In this document: positions 16,250-25,068 of the stretch, piece by piece | Position numbering within the stretch: the stretch's first letter is position 1 | Layout of the letters: each line of letters starts with the position of its first letter | From: Thioalkalicoccus limnaeus | GTDB taxonomy: Bacteria > Pseudomonadota > Gammaproteobacteria > Chromatiales > Chromatiaceae | Length of the DNA stretch: 64,000 nt | Direction: 5' to 3' | NCBI RefSeq assembly: GCF_041197575.1 | Contig: NZ_JBDKXB010000007.1 | Coordinates: 62,001-126,000 of the forward strand | Position numbers and translations under genes: made by a program | The notes under the pieces: generated by a model | What the model saw: only the letters and a program-made list of their open reading frames with translations | Database searches by the model: none | Told to the model about the DNA's origin: nothing

Positions 16250-16966
16250 ATGGGGGGCTCGCTGCTGATCGTCCGATTCCTTGGCCTCAGACCCTATGTC
16301 GAGGCCTGGCAGGCCATGCGTGTCTTTACCGATACCCGTGATCGCGCGACCCCGGACGAGCTTTGGCTCCTGGAGCACCCGCCTGTGTTTACGCTGGGTC
16401 AAGCGACCCGCCCCGGCCATCTGCATGATCCCGGCGTTATCCCCGTCGTGCAGTCGGATCGTGGAGGGCAGGTGACCTACCATGGCCCGGGTCAACTGGT
16501 CGCCTATCTGCTGCTGGATCTGCGCCGCGCCGGGCTTGGCGTCAAGCGGTTGGTCCACTTGCTGGAACGGGCGGTGATCGATGTGCTGGCCGGTGAATCG
16601 ATCACGGCTGCGGCCCGTCCCGATGCGCCGGGGGTCTATGTCGAGGGGGCGAAGATCGCCTCGCTGGGCTTGCGGGTTCGCGATGGCTGCTGTTACCACG
16701 GGGTGGCGCTGAATCTCGACCTGGATCTGGCGCCGTTCGAACGGATCGATCCGTGCGGTTTCCCGGCCCTCGCGGTCACCCGTCTCGTCGACCTGGGTGT
16801 GGCCCCGCCGCGGCTCGCCGAGATGGGGCGCCGATTGGCTGAGCAGATCGCGGCCTTGCTCGGTTCGGAGATGTCGTGGGCCGGATCGGAGCCGATCCCG
16901 CTACCCGATTCGAGCCATGAGGCCGATGGCCGGCCCCGGGACCCTGGCCCGCAGACCCTTCGTTGA
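16250..16966 (+). CDS. lipB: octanoyl-ACP:protein octanoyltransferase
   Basis: 238 residues. LipB signatures: DELWLLEHPPVFTLGQATRP, SDRGGQVTYHGPGQLVAYLL, the lysine in EGAKIASLGLRV (about 135) and the catalytic cysteine in FERIDPCGFPAL (about 169). It transfers octanoate from acyl-ACP to lipoyl domains as the first step of lipoate assembly. It follows dacA, but lipA is not in this window. The first residues (MGGSLLI) lack a good ribosome site. Confidence 0.94.
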   Translation: MGGSLLIVRFLGLRPYVEAWQAMRVFTDTRDRATPDELWLLEHPPVFTLGQATRPGHLHDPGVIPVVQSDRGGQVTYHGPGQLVAYLLLDLRRAGLGVKRLVHLLERAVIDVLAGESITAAARPDAPGVYVEGAKIASLGLRVRDGCCYHGVALNLDLDLAPFERIDPCGFPALAVTRLVDLGVAPPRLAEMGRRLAEQIAALLGSEMSWAGSEPIPLPDSSHEADGRPRDPGPQTLR

Positions 16967-17024
16967 GGCGTGCCCGGCAGGCTACCTTGAATTTCCGATT
17001 TGACTACCAAAAGCCGATTTCCAG

Positions 17025-17513
17025 ATGAAAAGAGCGACCAACGACCTCTCTCGATCGCCGACGATGCCGGTGCCGCTGGCCTTTCCATTGGGCCTGATTC
17101 CGACCGCGGCTCACAGTACCCTGATGGCCAGCTTTCTCAATCGGCTGTTCGCGCCGGAACTGGCCGATGGCGAACTCGACTTTCTCGCGGACCGGGTCAT
17201 GTTGATCCGGGTCAGCGATGCCCGCATCCAAGTCCGCTTGACCCTCGAACAGGGTCGGCTCAAGGCCGTGTCGAGCAACCGAGCCGAGGATCTCAGCATC
17301 GAGGGTTCCGTCTATGATTTCCTGCTGCTCGCGACGCGTCGCGAGGACGCCGATACCCTGTTCTTCAACCGTCGCCTGCGTCTCGGTGGCAGCACGGAGC
17401 TCGGGCTCTACGTGAAGAACTTCCTCGATGGCGTCGAGCTGGAGGGGCGGCTCGGACCTCTGCTCAAGGTCATGAACGGGGCGACGAGCTTCATCGGCCG
17501 CTTCGGGCGTTGA
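17025..17513 (+). CDS. ubiT: UbiT, SCP2-domain factor for O2-independent ubiquinone synthesis
   Basis: 162 residues with an SCP2 (sterol carrier) domain: ELDFLADRVMLIRVSDARIQ, SIEGSVYDFLLLATRREDADTLFFNRRLRLGG and ELGLYVKNFLDGVEL. UbiT (YhbT) binds lipid intermediates and works with UbiU and UbiV, which are encoded convergently just downstream. The pathway makes ubiquinone without oxygen and suits an anaerobic phototroph or denitrifier. Confidence 0.85.
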   Translation: MKRATNDLSRSPTMPVPLAFPLGLIPTAAHSTLMASFLNRLFAPELADGELDFLADRVMLIRVSDARIQVRLTLEQGRLKAVSSNRAEDLSIEGSVYDFLLLATRREDADTLFFNRRLRLGGSTELGLYVKNFLDGVELEGRLGPLLKVMNGATSFIGRFGR

Positions 17514-17516
17514 CCC

Positions 17517-17704
17517 GTGGAGCGGTTGGCTGATGTCCCAGAGAGCGGTCGGGTTGTTCCGGAGGTCGGTCTTTCTCGAATCAGAGAGTGATCTTTGGCG
17601 CCTATCGCGTCGTGTATAGCGTCCGGGACGAAGTGGAAGTCCTCACCGTACGTCGCGGAAGTCGGTTGCCGCGGTTAGACGAAATCGACGATGAGAAAAC
17701 CTGA
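17517..17704 (+). pseudogene. ParE/RelE-family toxin remnant with frameshift
   Basis: Directly after ubiT one frame reads VERLADVPESGRVVPEVG then LSRIRE, ending at a stop. The adjacent frame continues VIFGAYRVVYSVRDEVEVL then TVRRGSRLP to a stop at 17702-17704. Together these are the second half of a ParE/RelE toxin (SGRVVPE and YRVVY-x-V-x-VEVLTVR motifs) broken by a frameshift. The N-terminal half and an antitoxin gene are missing. Confidence 0.62.
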
Positions 17705-17792
17705 CCAGGCCGGCCAACGCAGCTCGCGCTCGTCTGGAGGCCCCGGCGCTATGCCATAGGCCTCCAGGTTGAGGCGCTTCTTCGTTAGTTTG

Positions 17793-18713
17793 TCAGGCCA
17801 GTGCCCCGGCGGCGGCGCGTGCGCGCTGTTCGAGCCCGGCCGAACCATGCCAGTAGCCGTCGCAGGGGCCGACCGGCATCAGGGGTTCGAGTGCGGCTTG
17901 TGCCTCGGTCGGGGCCATCTCGCCTTCCAGGCAACGATGAAACACCTCGATCACCCGTTCGGTCTGGTTCGATTGTGGGCTGATCCGGATCACGTCGACG
18001 CCGAGTGAGCGCATGCGCGGGATCTCGGCGACGAGGTTGAAGGTCTGCGCGGATTGGGTCTGGATCCCGTTCAGGGCCAGGAAGCGGGTGTCGTCCTGTG
18101 CCGATAGCGTCAATCCATCCGGGTAATCGATGCAGCAGTACTGGCAATCGTCCTTTTGCAGGTTCCGGGCGCGGGCGGTGAAGCAGCGCGCCGAATAGGC
18201 CAACGGCAGCCGCCCGTACGCGAAGACCTCGGTCTCGACGCCGGCTGGCCTCCGCACCTGCATGTCGGCTAAGGATTCGTGCGACAACTCGACCGGAAAG
18301 ACCCAGCGCTTGAGTCCTTGTCGTGCCAGCAGCGCCAGGGTCCGATCGTTGTAGATATTGACGCTGTGTCCAGTCGCGAAGGGTCGGCCTTGCATTCGAT
18401 GCACGGCGCCCATGTCGTTGCACTCGACCAGGAAGCGCCCGTTGTCGCAGATCCGCCGCAGACGCTGGATCTCGGATTCGGCCTCGAGCAAGGCCAATGT
18501 CGAGAGCACGACCTCCTTGCCGGCGGCCGCGAGACGCTCGGCCAGCGCAAACCAGTCATCGGTCCGCATCTGGGTGCGTTTCGAGCAGATGGTCTCGCCG
18601 ACATAGACGATATCCACCGGTGATTCGATGATCCGGTCGTAAAAGGCCTCGACCCTGTCTTTCGGCCAATAATAGGTAATCGGCCCCAGCGAGAGCCTCG
18701 GTTGTGTCATCAT
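17793..18713 (-). CDS. ubiV: UbiV, Fe-S hydroxylase subunit for O2-independent ubiquinone synthesis
   Basis: 306 residues of the U32 peptidase-like family. YVGETICSKRTQM and the cluster SARCFTARARNLQKDDCQYC supply the four cysteines of the 4Fe-4S site. UbiV with UbiU hydroxylates ubiquinone precursors using prephenate instead of O2. It follows ubiU on the minus strand with a short gap and faces ubiT. Two ATG codons in tandem (18713, 18710) can start it. Confidence 0.92.
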   Translation of the reverse strand: MMTQPRLSLGPITYYWPKDRVEAFYDRIIESPVDIVYVGETICSKRTQMRTDDWFALAERLAAAGKEVVLSTLALLEAESEIQRLRRICDNGRFLVECNDMGAVHRMQGRPFATGHSVNIYNDRTLALLARQGLKRWVFPVELSHESLADMQVRRPAGVETEVFAYGRLPLAYSARCFTARARNLQKDDCQYCCIDYPDGLTLSAQDDTRFLALNGIQTQSAQTFNLVAEIPRMRSLGVDVIRISPQSNQTERVIEVFHRCLEGEMAPTEAQAALEPLMPVGPCDGYWHGSAGLEQRARAAAGALA

Positions 18714-18734
18714 CGCGTCAGCTCCGCTCCTGAT

Positions 18735-19730
18735 CTACTGCCACGGCCGGTGATAGGCGCCCAAGGTGGTCTGGGTGCCCTCCGAGACCTTGCCCAGTTC
18801 GGCCAGCCACTCGGGCTTGGCGGCATAGTGCGCCGGGTCGCGGCGAAAGGCGTCGAGCGCGGCTCGCCAGACCCGTGTGACCTGTTCGACATAGACCGGA
18901 CTGCGTTGGCGGCCCTCGATCTTGATCGCCTTGACGCCGCTTTCGACCAGCTGTGGGAGCATTTCGAGCGTGTTCAGGCTGGTGGGTTCCTCGATCGCGT
19001 GATAGGTATGGTCGCCGACCCGGTAGCTGCCTTTGCACAGGGTCGGGTAGCCCGCGTTGCGCCCGTGCGCATAGCGTTCGATCAGGACGCCGCCGAGTCG
19101 TGTCTCCAGGCCGTCCGGCGTCTCGCGCCATTCGACGTGGCTGGCTGGCGAGCAGGCGCCGAAGTTGTTCGGCGAACGGCCCGTGGCATAAGACGACAGG
19201 ATACACCGGCCTTCGACCATCACGCACAGGCTGCCGAAGGCGAAGACCTCTATCTCGACCGGGCTGTGTTCGACGACGTGTTTGACCTGGCTCAGCGAGA
19301 GGACCCGCGGCAGCACGGCGCGCCGCACACCGAAGTGTTCCTTGTAGAAGCTCAGCGCCTCGTAGTTGGTCGCCGAACCCTGCACCGATAGATGCAGTTT
19401 GAGGTTCGGGTGGTGTTCGCTCGCATAATCGAGGACGCCGAGGTCCGCGGCGATGACCGCATCGACCCCCAGGTCGGCCGCCAGATCGACGGCCGACCGC
19501 CAGCGCGCCCATCCGTTGGGCTGCGGATAGGTGTTCAACGCGAGGAACACCTTGACGCCCCGTTGGTGGGCATACTTGATGCCTTCGGCGATCTTCGCCG
19601 GGCCGAAGTTCAGGCCGGCGAAGTGGCGCGCGTTGGTGTCGTCACGAAAGCCGAAATAGACCGAATCCGCGCCATGATCGACGGCCGCCTTCAGTGACGG
19701 CAGGTTACCTGCGGGACAGACGAGTTCCAT
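18735..19730 (-). CDS. ubiU: UbiU, Fe-S hydroxylase subunit for O2-independent ubiquinone synthesis
   Basis: 331 residues, U32 family, beginning MELVCPAGNLPSLKAAVDHG. Characteristic segments: DSVYFGFRDDTNARHFAGLN, AFGSLCVMVEGRCILSSYAT, FGACSPASHVEW and GYPTLCKGSYRV, containing the conserved cysteines for the 4Fe-4S cluster. ATG 19730 was preferred to the TTG six bases upstream. It forms a heterodimer with UbiV and is the first gene of the ubiU-ubiV operon. Confidence 0.92.
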   Translation of the reverse strand: MELVCPAGNLPSLKAAVDHGADSVYFGFRDDTNARHFAGLNFGPAKIAEGIKYAHQRGVKVFLALNTYPQPNGWARWRSAVDLAADLGVDAVIAADLGVLDYASEHHPNLKLHLSVQGSATNYEALSFYKEHFGVRRAVLPRVLSLSQVKHVVEHSPVEIEVFAFGSLCVMVEGRCILSSYATGRSPNNFGACSPASHVEWRETPDGLETRLGGVLIERYAHGRNAGYPTLCKGSYRVGDHTYHAIEEPTSLNTLEMLPQLVESGVKAIKIEGRQRSPVYVEQVTRVWRAALDAFRRDPAHYAAKPEWLAELGKVSEGTQTTLGAYHRPWQ

Positions 19731-19818
19731 AGTCAACGAGGAATCTCCAGGGTTGAGCCCATCCGGTCGAAGACCGAACGATGGGGAGGGGCGGCCCGGG
19801 CCATCGGGATGTGGCCCA

Positions 19819-20778
19819 TCATGCCAGCCCGCCGACGGCGCGGGCGAGCGCCACCGGTTCTCCCGCCACGCACCAGCCCTGTGCTGTGCGCCGACGGCGC
19901 AGTTCCTGCTCGATGCCGTTCAGAACGACCCATTTCTTCGCGCACCAGGCCGGGGCCAACAGGATGTCGGGTGACGCGGTGCCGGTCAATCGATGAAAAA
20001 TGACCTCGCGCGGGGTCTGCTCGATCAGATCCGCGGCGATGTCGATGTACTCGGCCATTGGCAAAGGCCGATAGTCGCCACGCCGCCATTGGTGCGCGAG
20101 TCGCGTCCCACGGACGACGTGCAGCGGATGCAGTTTCAGCCCGTGGGTGCCGAGTTCGAGTACCCGATCGAGGCTCGCCAAGGACTCATCCCGCCCTTCG
20201 CCCGGCAGCCCGATGATCAGATGCGTGCACAGAGACAAGCCCCGGCGATGCGCCGCCCGGACCGCACGGCGGTAGTCGGCGAAGCCATGACCGCGGTCGA
20301 CTCGGCGCAAGGTCGCATCGCAGGCCGACTGCAAGCCCAGTTCCAGCCAGACCTCATGCCCCTGATCGCGAAGGCGGGCGAGCAGATCGAGAACCGCGTC
20401 GGGGACGCAATCCGGCCGCGTTCCGACCGACAGGCCGACCACGTCGTCGCGCTCGAGGGCTTCGCGGTACAGTGCGGCAAGGCGAGCCACATCGGCATAG
20501 GTATTGGTGTACGCCTGGAAATAGGCGATGAAGCGTCTCGCTCCGGTGCGCTTGAGCAGGACCCGCCGCCCGGCATCGAGCTGTTCGCCGACCGACGGGG
20601 GGCGGCGTGCGCTGGGGTTGAAGGAGGCGTTGTTGCAGAAGCTGCACCCACCCCAGCCCTTGCTGCCGTCACGGTTCGGGCAGGTCAGACCGGCATTGAT
20701 CGCCAGTTTGTGGACCCGCTCGCCGTAACGATGCAGCAGATCGACGCCGAAGGTATTGACCAGATGCGATAACGCCAT
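19819..20778 (-). CDS. radical SAM protein, YhcC/TIGR01212 family
   Basis: 319 residues from ATG 20778 (MALSHLVNTFG, the usual start of this family; a TTG further upstream adds 14 unlikely residues). The radical SAM-type cysteine motif is CPNRDGSKGWGGCSFCN, with the longer spacing seen in YhcC. YFQAYTNTYA, LSVGTRPDC and LELGLQS follow. The substrate of this family is not firmly known; roles in tRNA or metabolic modification have been proposed. It lies upstream of ubiU on the same strand. Confidence 0.88.
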   Translation of the reverse strand: MALSHLVNTFGVDLLHRYGERVHKLAINAGLTCPNRDGSKGWGGCSFCNNASFNPSARRPPSVGEQLDAGRRVLLKRTGARRFIAYFQAYTNTYADVARLAALYREALERDDVVGLSVGTRPDCVPDAVLDLLARLRDQGHEVWLELGLQSACDATLRRVDRGHGFADYRRAVRAAHRRGLSLCTHLIIGLPGEGRDESLASLDRVLELGTHGLKLHPLHVVRGTRLAHQWRRGDYRPLPMAEYIDIAADLIEQTPREVIFHRLTGTASPDILLAPAWCAKKWVVLNGIEQELRRRRTAQGWCVAGEPVALARAVGGLA

Positions 20779-20954
20779 CCCGAATCGAACGCGCGCAGGA
20801 CGGGAGACTCCCGTCGACAACGTTTAACGATCGCACAGAACAGGCGCTTTGCCAATGATGGGAATCAAAGGGATACCCATCGTCGAACCGCTCTCTGAAT
20901 CGGGTATTGCCAGGTCGGCCAGCGGGCCGACAGGACCCAGGCCATCATGGTGGC

Positions 20955-21872
20955 TCACGGTCGCGCGGCCTGGCGCGGCTCGATAAGCCCATGGTCGCGG
21001 GCGACCGACCGGATCAGCTCGGCGATCAGGTCCGGACGTTCCTCGTGGGCGAGGTGGCCGAGATCCGGTAACCGGACCAGGCTCGCCTCCGGGATCAGGT
21101 CCATGACCTGCGGAGCCTCGATCGGCAGGACGAAGCCGTCGTTGTCCGCGGCGACGAGGACGACCGGGCGCGACACGCGCGGCAGCTCCCGCTCCAATGC
21201 CTCGAGGTCCCATTTGGCCATCATGGTCAGCGCCGCGCCGGTGTGTCCCGGCGTTCGGAAGAGCCGGGCATAGAGCGCGATCTCATCTTCGGTCAGTGTC
21301 GAACCGGTCCCGGCCAGCGTGCGTTCGACGACCTTTGGATCGGAGGCCCGCCGAGCGAACGCCTTGTGCGCGAACTCGGTGGTCACGATGATGCGGACGA
21401 TCGGCGAGAAGATCCGGAAGGCGAGGCCGCGGCGTCCGAGCAGCGCACCGTTCAGACTCACGAGCGCCTGGGGCGCAATGCTTCCGTCGAGGATCATCTG
21501 GGTGAGGATGGCCGCGCCGGCCGAATGACCGACGACGAGCTCCGGTGACAAATCGAGCGCGGTCAGTAACCCGGCCAGGTCGGCGGCCATCGCCGGCAAC
21601 GCGAAGCGTTCCTCCGTCGGGGCGCTGGTGAAGCCATGACCGGGTAGATCCGGGGCCACGACGGTGAAATCGTCGGTCAGGAGCGGAATGAGCCCCTGCC
21701 AGGAATGGGTCGCGGCCCCGGTGCCGTGGACCAGGAGCAGGACCGGTCCCGTTCCGGACCGCTGGTAGTGCCAGCGAATCCCATCGGTCTCGATGAAACG
21801 GCTGGCTTCGCGATTCGGCCAGTCGCGGCCGTCGATGTCCCAGTCTGGTCGGTTCGGCGCGGCGCCGGTCAT
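20955..21872 (-). CDS. bchO: BchO-like alpha/beta hydrolase
   Basis: 305 residues from ATG 21872. The N-terminal block WDIDGRDWPNREASRFIETD followed by GIRWHYQ is typical of BchO, a putative magnesium-chelatase accessory hydrolase of bacteriochlorophyll producers. The fold is a standard alpha/beta hydrolase: oxyanion HGTGAATHSW, nucleophile VVGHSAGAA (Ser about 117), a late acidic residue near ADNDGF, and His in LGHLAHEE. An in-frame extension to ATG 22016 would add a signal-like peptide (RTFLACSLVGLIGSALAG); I cannot exclude an exported form. The bchD/bchI genes often beside bchO are not in the window. A general hydrolase is the alternative. Confidence 0.68.
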   Translation of the reverse strand: MTGAAPNRPDWDIDGRDWPNREASRFIETDGIRWHYQRSGTGPVLLLVHGTGAATHSWQGLIPLLTDDFTVVAPDLPGHGFTSAPTEERFALPAMAADLAGLLTALDLSPELVVGHSAGAAILTQMILDGSIAPQALVSLNGALLGRRGLAFRIFSPIVRIIVTTEFAHKAFARRASDPKVVERTLAGTGSTLTEDEIALYARLFRTPGHTGAALTMMAKWDLEALERELPRVSRPVVLVAADNDGFVLPIEAPQVMDLIPEASLVRLPDLGHLAHEERPDLIAELIRSVARDHGLIEPRQAARP

Positions 21873-22136
21873 CGATGGATCCGTCGGTGGAACGGGCTGA
21901 TCGGCGGATACGGGGCCGGCAAGGGCCGATCCAATCAGGCCGACCAGTGAGCAGGCGAGGAAGGTGCGTAGCGACCTGGCGGAGGTCGGTCCGAACGGGA
22001 GAGGGAAGATCGGCATAGAGATCGGGTCGGATATGGGTTCGGGGCGGACCACGGGGCCGCACAAGTGGATGGGTCGATCATCACGACATCCGGGCGGACC
22101 GTTTCCCGCTTGGTGGGCCACTCGCCGCGTTGCCGG

Positions 22137-23027
22137 TCAGAGGCCCCAGGCGGCGATGAACGGGGCATAGAAGTCCGGGTCCCTCACCGTCGCGCCGCGT
22201 CGGCCGACCACCGCCGAGGCGAAGGACTGGGCGCGGTCGAGGGTCACCTGGGTCGACCAATCGCAGATCAAACCGAGGATCAGGACGGCGGCGAACGCAT
22301 CGCCGGCGCCAACGGCGTCGACGACGCGAATCCCTCGAGCGGGTCGGGTGCGTCCGAGTGGACCGGATCGGCCGATGGCGAAGGCTCCGGCCGAGCCTTC
22401 GGTGATGATCAGGGTTTCGAGTCCATGGGCCTCCCGAAGCGCCTCGGCGGGACCGTCGGGATGCGGGCCGGGCCGCACCAAGGCGGCGAGCTCGGCGGCG
22501 TTGAGCTTGGCCCAGGTCGCGCGCGAGAGCATCCTCCGCACCGCCTCGGTGTCCCACCAGGGGTCGCGGAGGTTCGCATCGATGAACACGGCCGGATCGA
22601 AGCGGTCCACGAGCTCCTCGAGCGCCGCGCGCGACACGGCGCCGCGCAGCGCGAGACTGCCGTGATAGAGCAAGGCGTTCTGCGGGAGTGGCGGTAGCTG
22701 GCCGATCTGGATCCGGTCGTAAGCCTGGTCGGATACGATATCGTAGCTCGGCTCACCATCGAGCAACTGCACGCGAACGACGCCGGTCGGTGCCGTCGCA
22801 TCCCATTGGAGCCCGCTGGTATCGAGACCCCAGTCGGACATGGCCGTGGTGATCGCGCGGCCACGCGCATCCTCGCCGATGCGGCTGATGAACAGCGGTG
22901 CACGGCCGAACGCCTGCAGATGCCAGGCGACATTGAAGGGTGCGCCGCCAAGCGTTTCGCCGTCGGCGAAGACGTCGAACAGCACCTCACCGAAGATCAA
23001 GGGTCGGGTGTCACGGTCGAAAGGCAT
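22137..23027 (-). CDS. PfkB-family sugar kinase, probable fructokinase
   Basis: 296 residues starting at ATG 23027 after a strong AAGGAGG site. PfkB features: FGEVLFDVFADGETLGGAPFNVAWHL at the N-terminus and the catalytic DAVGAGDAFAAVLILGL near the C-terminus. The substrate-site GGAPFNVA form is common in fructokinases. It is followed upstream on the same strand by a sucrose-phosphatase-like gene, so it probably phosphorylates fructose released from sucrose. Confidence 0.85.
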   Translation of the reverse strand: MPFDRDTRPLIFGEVLFDVFADGETLGGAPFNVAWHLQAFGRAPLFISRIGEDARGRAITTAMSDWGLDTSGLQWDATAPTGVVRVQLLDGEPSYDIVSDQAYDRIQIGQLPPLPQNALLYHGSLALRGAVSRAALEELVDRFDPAVFIDANLRDPWWDTEAVRRMLSRATWAKLNAAELAALVRPGPHPDGPAEALREAHGLETLIITEGSAGAFAIGRSGPLGRTRPARGIRVVDAVGAGDAFAAVLILGLICDWSTQVTLDRAQSFASAVVGRRGATVRDPDFYAPFIAAWGL

Positions 23028-23154
23028 CAGGTGCCTCCTTCTCCATGGGCGCAAGCGTTGCTTTCGTGCCAGCCGTCGCCGGCTCGCTGGCGTCGCGCCG
23101 CCGAGGGGTCGATCGCTGTGTCAACGCCTCGCTGGCGCCCGCTCGATCGCCGCA

Positions 23155-23985
23155 TCACTCCCACCAGTTCGTCGTCTCGGGTACGAAGTGCGCCAATCCT
23201 TCCAGAATGCCCGCGCTGTAGTTGCCGTTCATGCCGTGAAAGTCACCGCGGGCCAGGTACAGACTCTCCAGTGTGCCGGCTTGCTCGGCGGCGGCCAGGG
23301 TCTCGGTGCGGACCTGCTCGGTGGCATTGGCGACCAGCACGGCCGGGATCGGGCTTGCGAGCATCGCCACATCGTTGCCGCTATCGCCGGCGCAGAGCGT
23401 ATGATTCGGCGTGAACCCTTCCTGCGTCATCAGGAACTCGACGGCATGGCGTTTGGTCGCCGAGGCCGGCAGCAGATCCAACAGGCCGGTTCCCGTGCTC
23501 TCGTCGAGGCTCCAGATCAGGTTCGCCCGAACGTTGGCATCGGTCAGGCGCTGGTCCATCTCCGTGAGCCAGCGTGACCGATCCCAGTCCTCGGGGGTGT
23601 ACCAGCTGATTTTGAAGGCGCCCTGTTTATCCGATTCCTGGAGCCGCAGCCCGGGTACGGCGACCAGGTCGATCAGGGCCTCGCGATCCAGGCTGCTCCA
23701 GTCGCGCGCGATCCGGGCGGACCAGGCCACCGAGCCCTTCCAGTCCGCGCCGGCGACGCGATACAGGGTCGTGCCGACATCGCCAATCACGAAATCGGGC
23801 GGCGGCAACTGGTACTGATCGATCGCTGCCAGCACCAGTTCGCGATGACGGCCGGTGACATAGGCCACCGTCACTTCCTCGTGCTGGGCCAATCGCGAGA
23901 AGCGCGGTCGCGCGTCGGGCGACTCCGCGGCCGGGCCATTCGGGATCAGGGTGCGATCGAGATCGGTACAGATCAGTAGGCGCAT
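23155..23985 (-). CDS. HAD-IIB phosphatase, probable sucrose-6-phosphate phosphatase
   Basis: 276 residues. HAD motifs: ICTDLDRTLIPN (nucleophile Asp), YVTGRHRELV, the Lys in SATKRHAVEFL and CAGDSGNDVAML. The C-terminal MNGNYSAGILEGLAHF is typical of sucrose-phosphate phosphatases. It would release sucrose from sucrose-6-phosphate, a compatible solute in halotolerant gammaproteobacteria. Sucrose-phosphate synthase is not seen in the window. Other HAD-IIB sugar phosphatases (glucosylglycerate type) are possible. Confidence 0.78.
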   Translation of the reverse strand: MRLLICTDLDRTLIPNGPAAESPDARPRFSRLAQHEEVTVAYVTGRHRELVLAAIDQYQLPPPDFVIGDVGTTLYRVAGADWKGSVAWSARIARDWSSLDREALIDLVAVPGLRLQESDKQGAFKISWYTPEDWDRSRWLTEMDQRLTDANVRANLIWSLDESTGTGLLDLLPASATKRHAVEFLMTQEGFTPNHTLCAGDSGNDVAMLASPIPAVLVANATEQVRTETLAAAEQAGTLESLYLARGDFHGMNGNYSAGILEGLAHFVPETTNWWE

Positions 23986-24044
23986 GGTTGGGATAGCCTC
24001 ATGGTTGGTCCGGGCCGCGTTGCCGCGCCGAAGCCGCGGGTTCT

Positions 24045-24626
24045 CTAATCCTTGAGCTCACGGCACTCGGCGAGTTGCACACGGGTCAGTGGGCGCCCGC
24101 GCGGCGTTCCTTGCGCGCCCATCTTCTCGACGACCTCCATGCCCTCGACGACCTGGCCGAAGACGACGTGCATGCCGTCAAGGTGCGGCGTAGCGTTCAG
24201 CGTGATGAAGAACTGGGACGAGTTGGTGTTGCGGCCCGAGTTCGCCATCGACACGATGCCGGGGCCCGAGTGCCGCAAACGGAAGTTTTCATCGGGGAAG
24301 CGCCCGCCGTAGATCGAATCGCCGCCCTTGCCGGTGCCGCGCGTGATATCGCCTCCCTGGACCATGAAGCCCGGAATGATGCGGTGAAACGGCGAGCCGG
24401 CGTAAGCCAGGGCATTGCCGCGGCGCCCGTAACCCCGTTCACCGGTGCACAGCGAACGGAAGTTCTCGGCGGTCCTGGGCACGACATCGGCGCGCAACTC
24501 GATGACGACGGTACCAGCAGGTTGCCCACCAATGGTCACGTCCAGCGCAACCTTGGGATTGTCCGCGTAGGCCTGGGCGCTGAACGCAAACAAGGCGGCC
24601 ACGACCGCAAAAGAAAATCCGCGCAT
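24045..24626 (-). CDS. exported cyclophilin-type peptidyl-prolyl isomerase
   Basis: 193 residues with a signal peptide (FAVVAALFAFSAQAYA). The cyclophilin core is complete: FHRIIPGFMVQGGDITRGTG, GPGIVSMANSGRNTNSSQFF and HLDGMHVVFGQVVEGMEVV. The CTGERG segment and overall length are closer to the eukaryotic-type cyclophilins than to short bacterial PpiB. ATG 24626 follows a GGAGGA site. It catalyses proline cis-trans isomerisation in the periplasm. Confidence 0.9.
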   Translation of the reverse strand: MRGFSFAVVAALFAFSAQAYADNPKVALDVTIGGQPAGTVVIELRADVVPRTAENFRSLCTGERGYGRRGNALAYAGSPFHRIIPGFMVQGGDITRGTGKGGDSIYGGRFPDENFRLRHSGPGIVSMANSGRNTNSSQFFITLNATPHLDGMHVVFGQVVEGMEVVEKMGAQGTPRGRPLTRVQLAECRELKD

Positions 24627-25068
24627 CGTCTGTCTTCCTCCGTTAGTCACATCTGAATGATCAGGCCAGCCTGCGGTCACGCGCGGCGGGGCGTGTCGGC
24701 GGGGACGCCAACGAGCGAGCGTTGGTGTCGCGCCCTGGCTCTCATTCGTGGGCAGGCGTTCTAGCTCGTCATGTTAAACTGTCGTACTGGACATTGCCAA
24801 AAACCGGTGCTGATCCGGGATGGACCGGAATGACCTGAGTTGCACTGGCCGGGCAACCGGACGGCCCCTGGGACACCCGGTGCGCGCGGCGGTTTAGGGC
24901 GCAGCGGAGATCATGGCGGCGGCCGAAGTGACCGGCGTGCTCGATTCGTCGACGAAGGGCGTTGCATCCGCGCGCGAGGGTCTGATACCTATGGGCGGCC
25001 TCGCAGTGGAGGCATGACCAGATACGGTTCGGTGCTCGGTTCGCACGATGCCAAATGGAGCGGTGCTG
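24627..25068. other. intergenic region between ppi gene and GGDEF/EAL gene
   Basis: About 440 bases between divergent genes. I find no supported gene, hairpin with T-run, or convincing promoter; it should contain start sites for both flanking genes. Confidence 0.5.

Noticed and set aside
24627..25068. Possible small RNA or promoter upstream of the GGDEF/EAL gene
   Set aside because: TTGCAT and TGATAC-like elements are present but the spacing is poor and no terminator hairpin follows.
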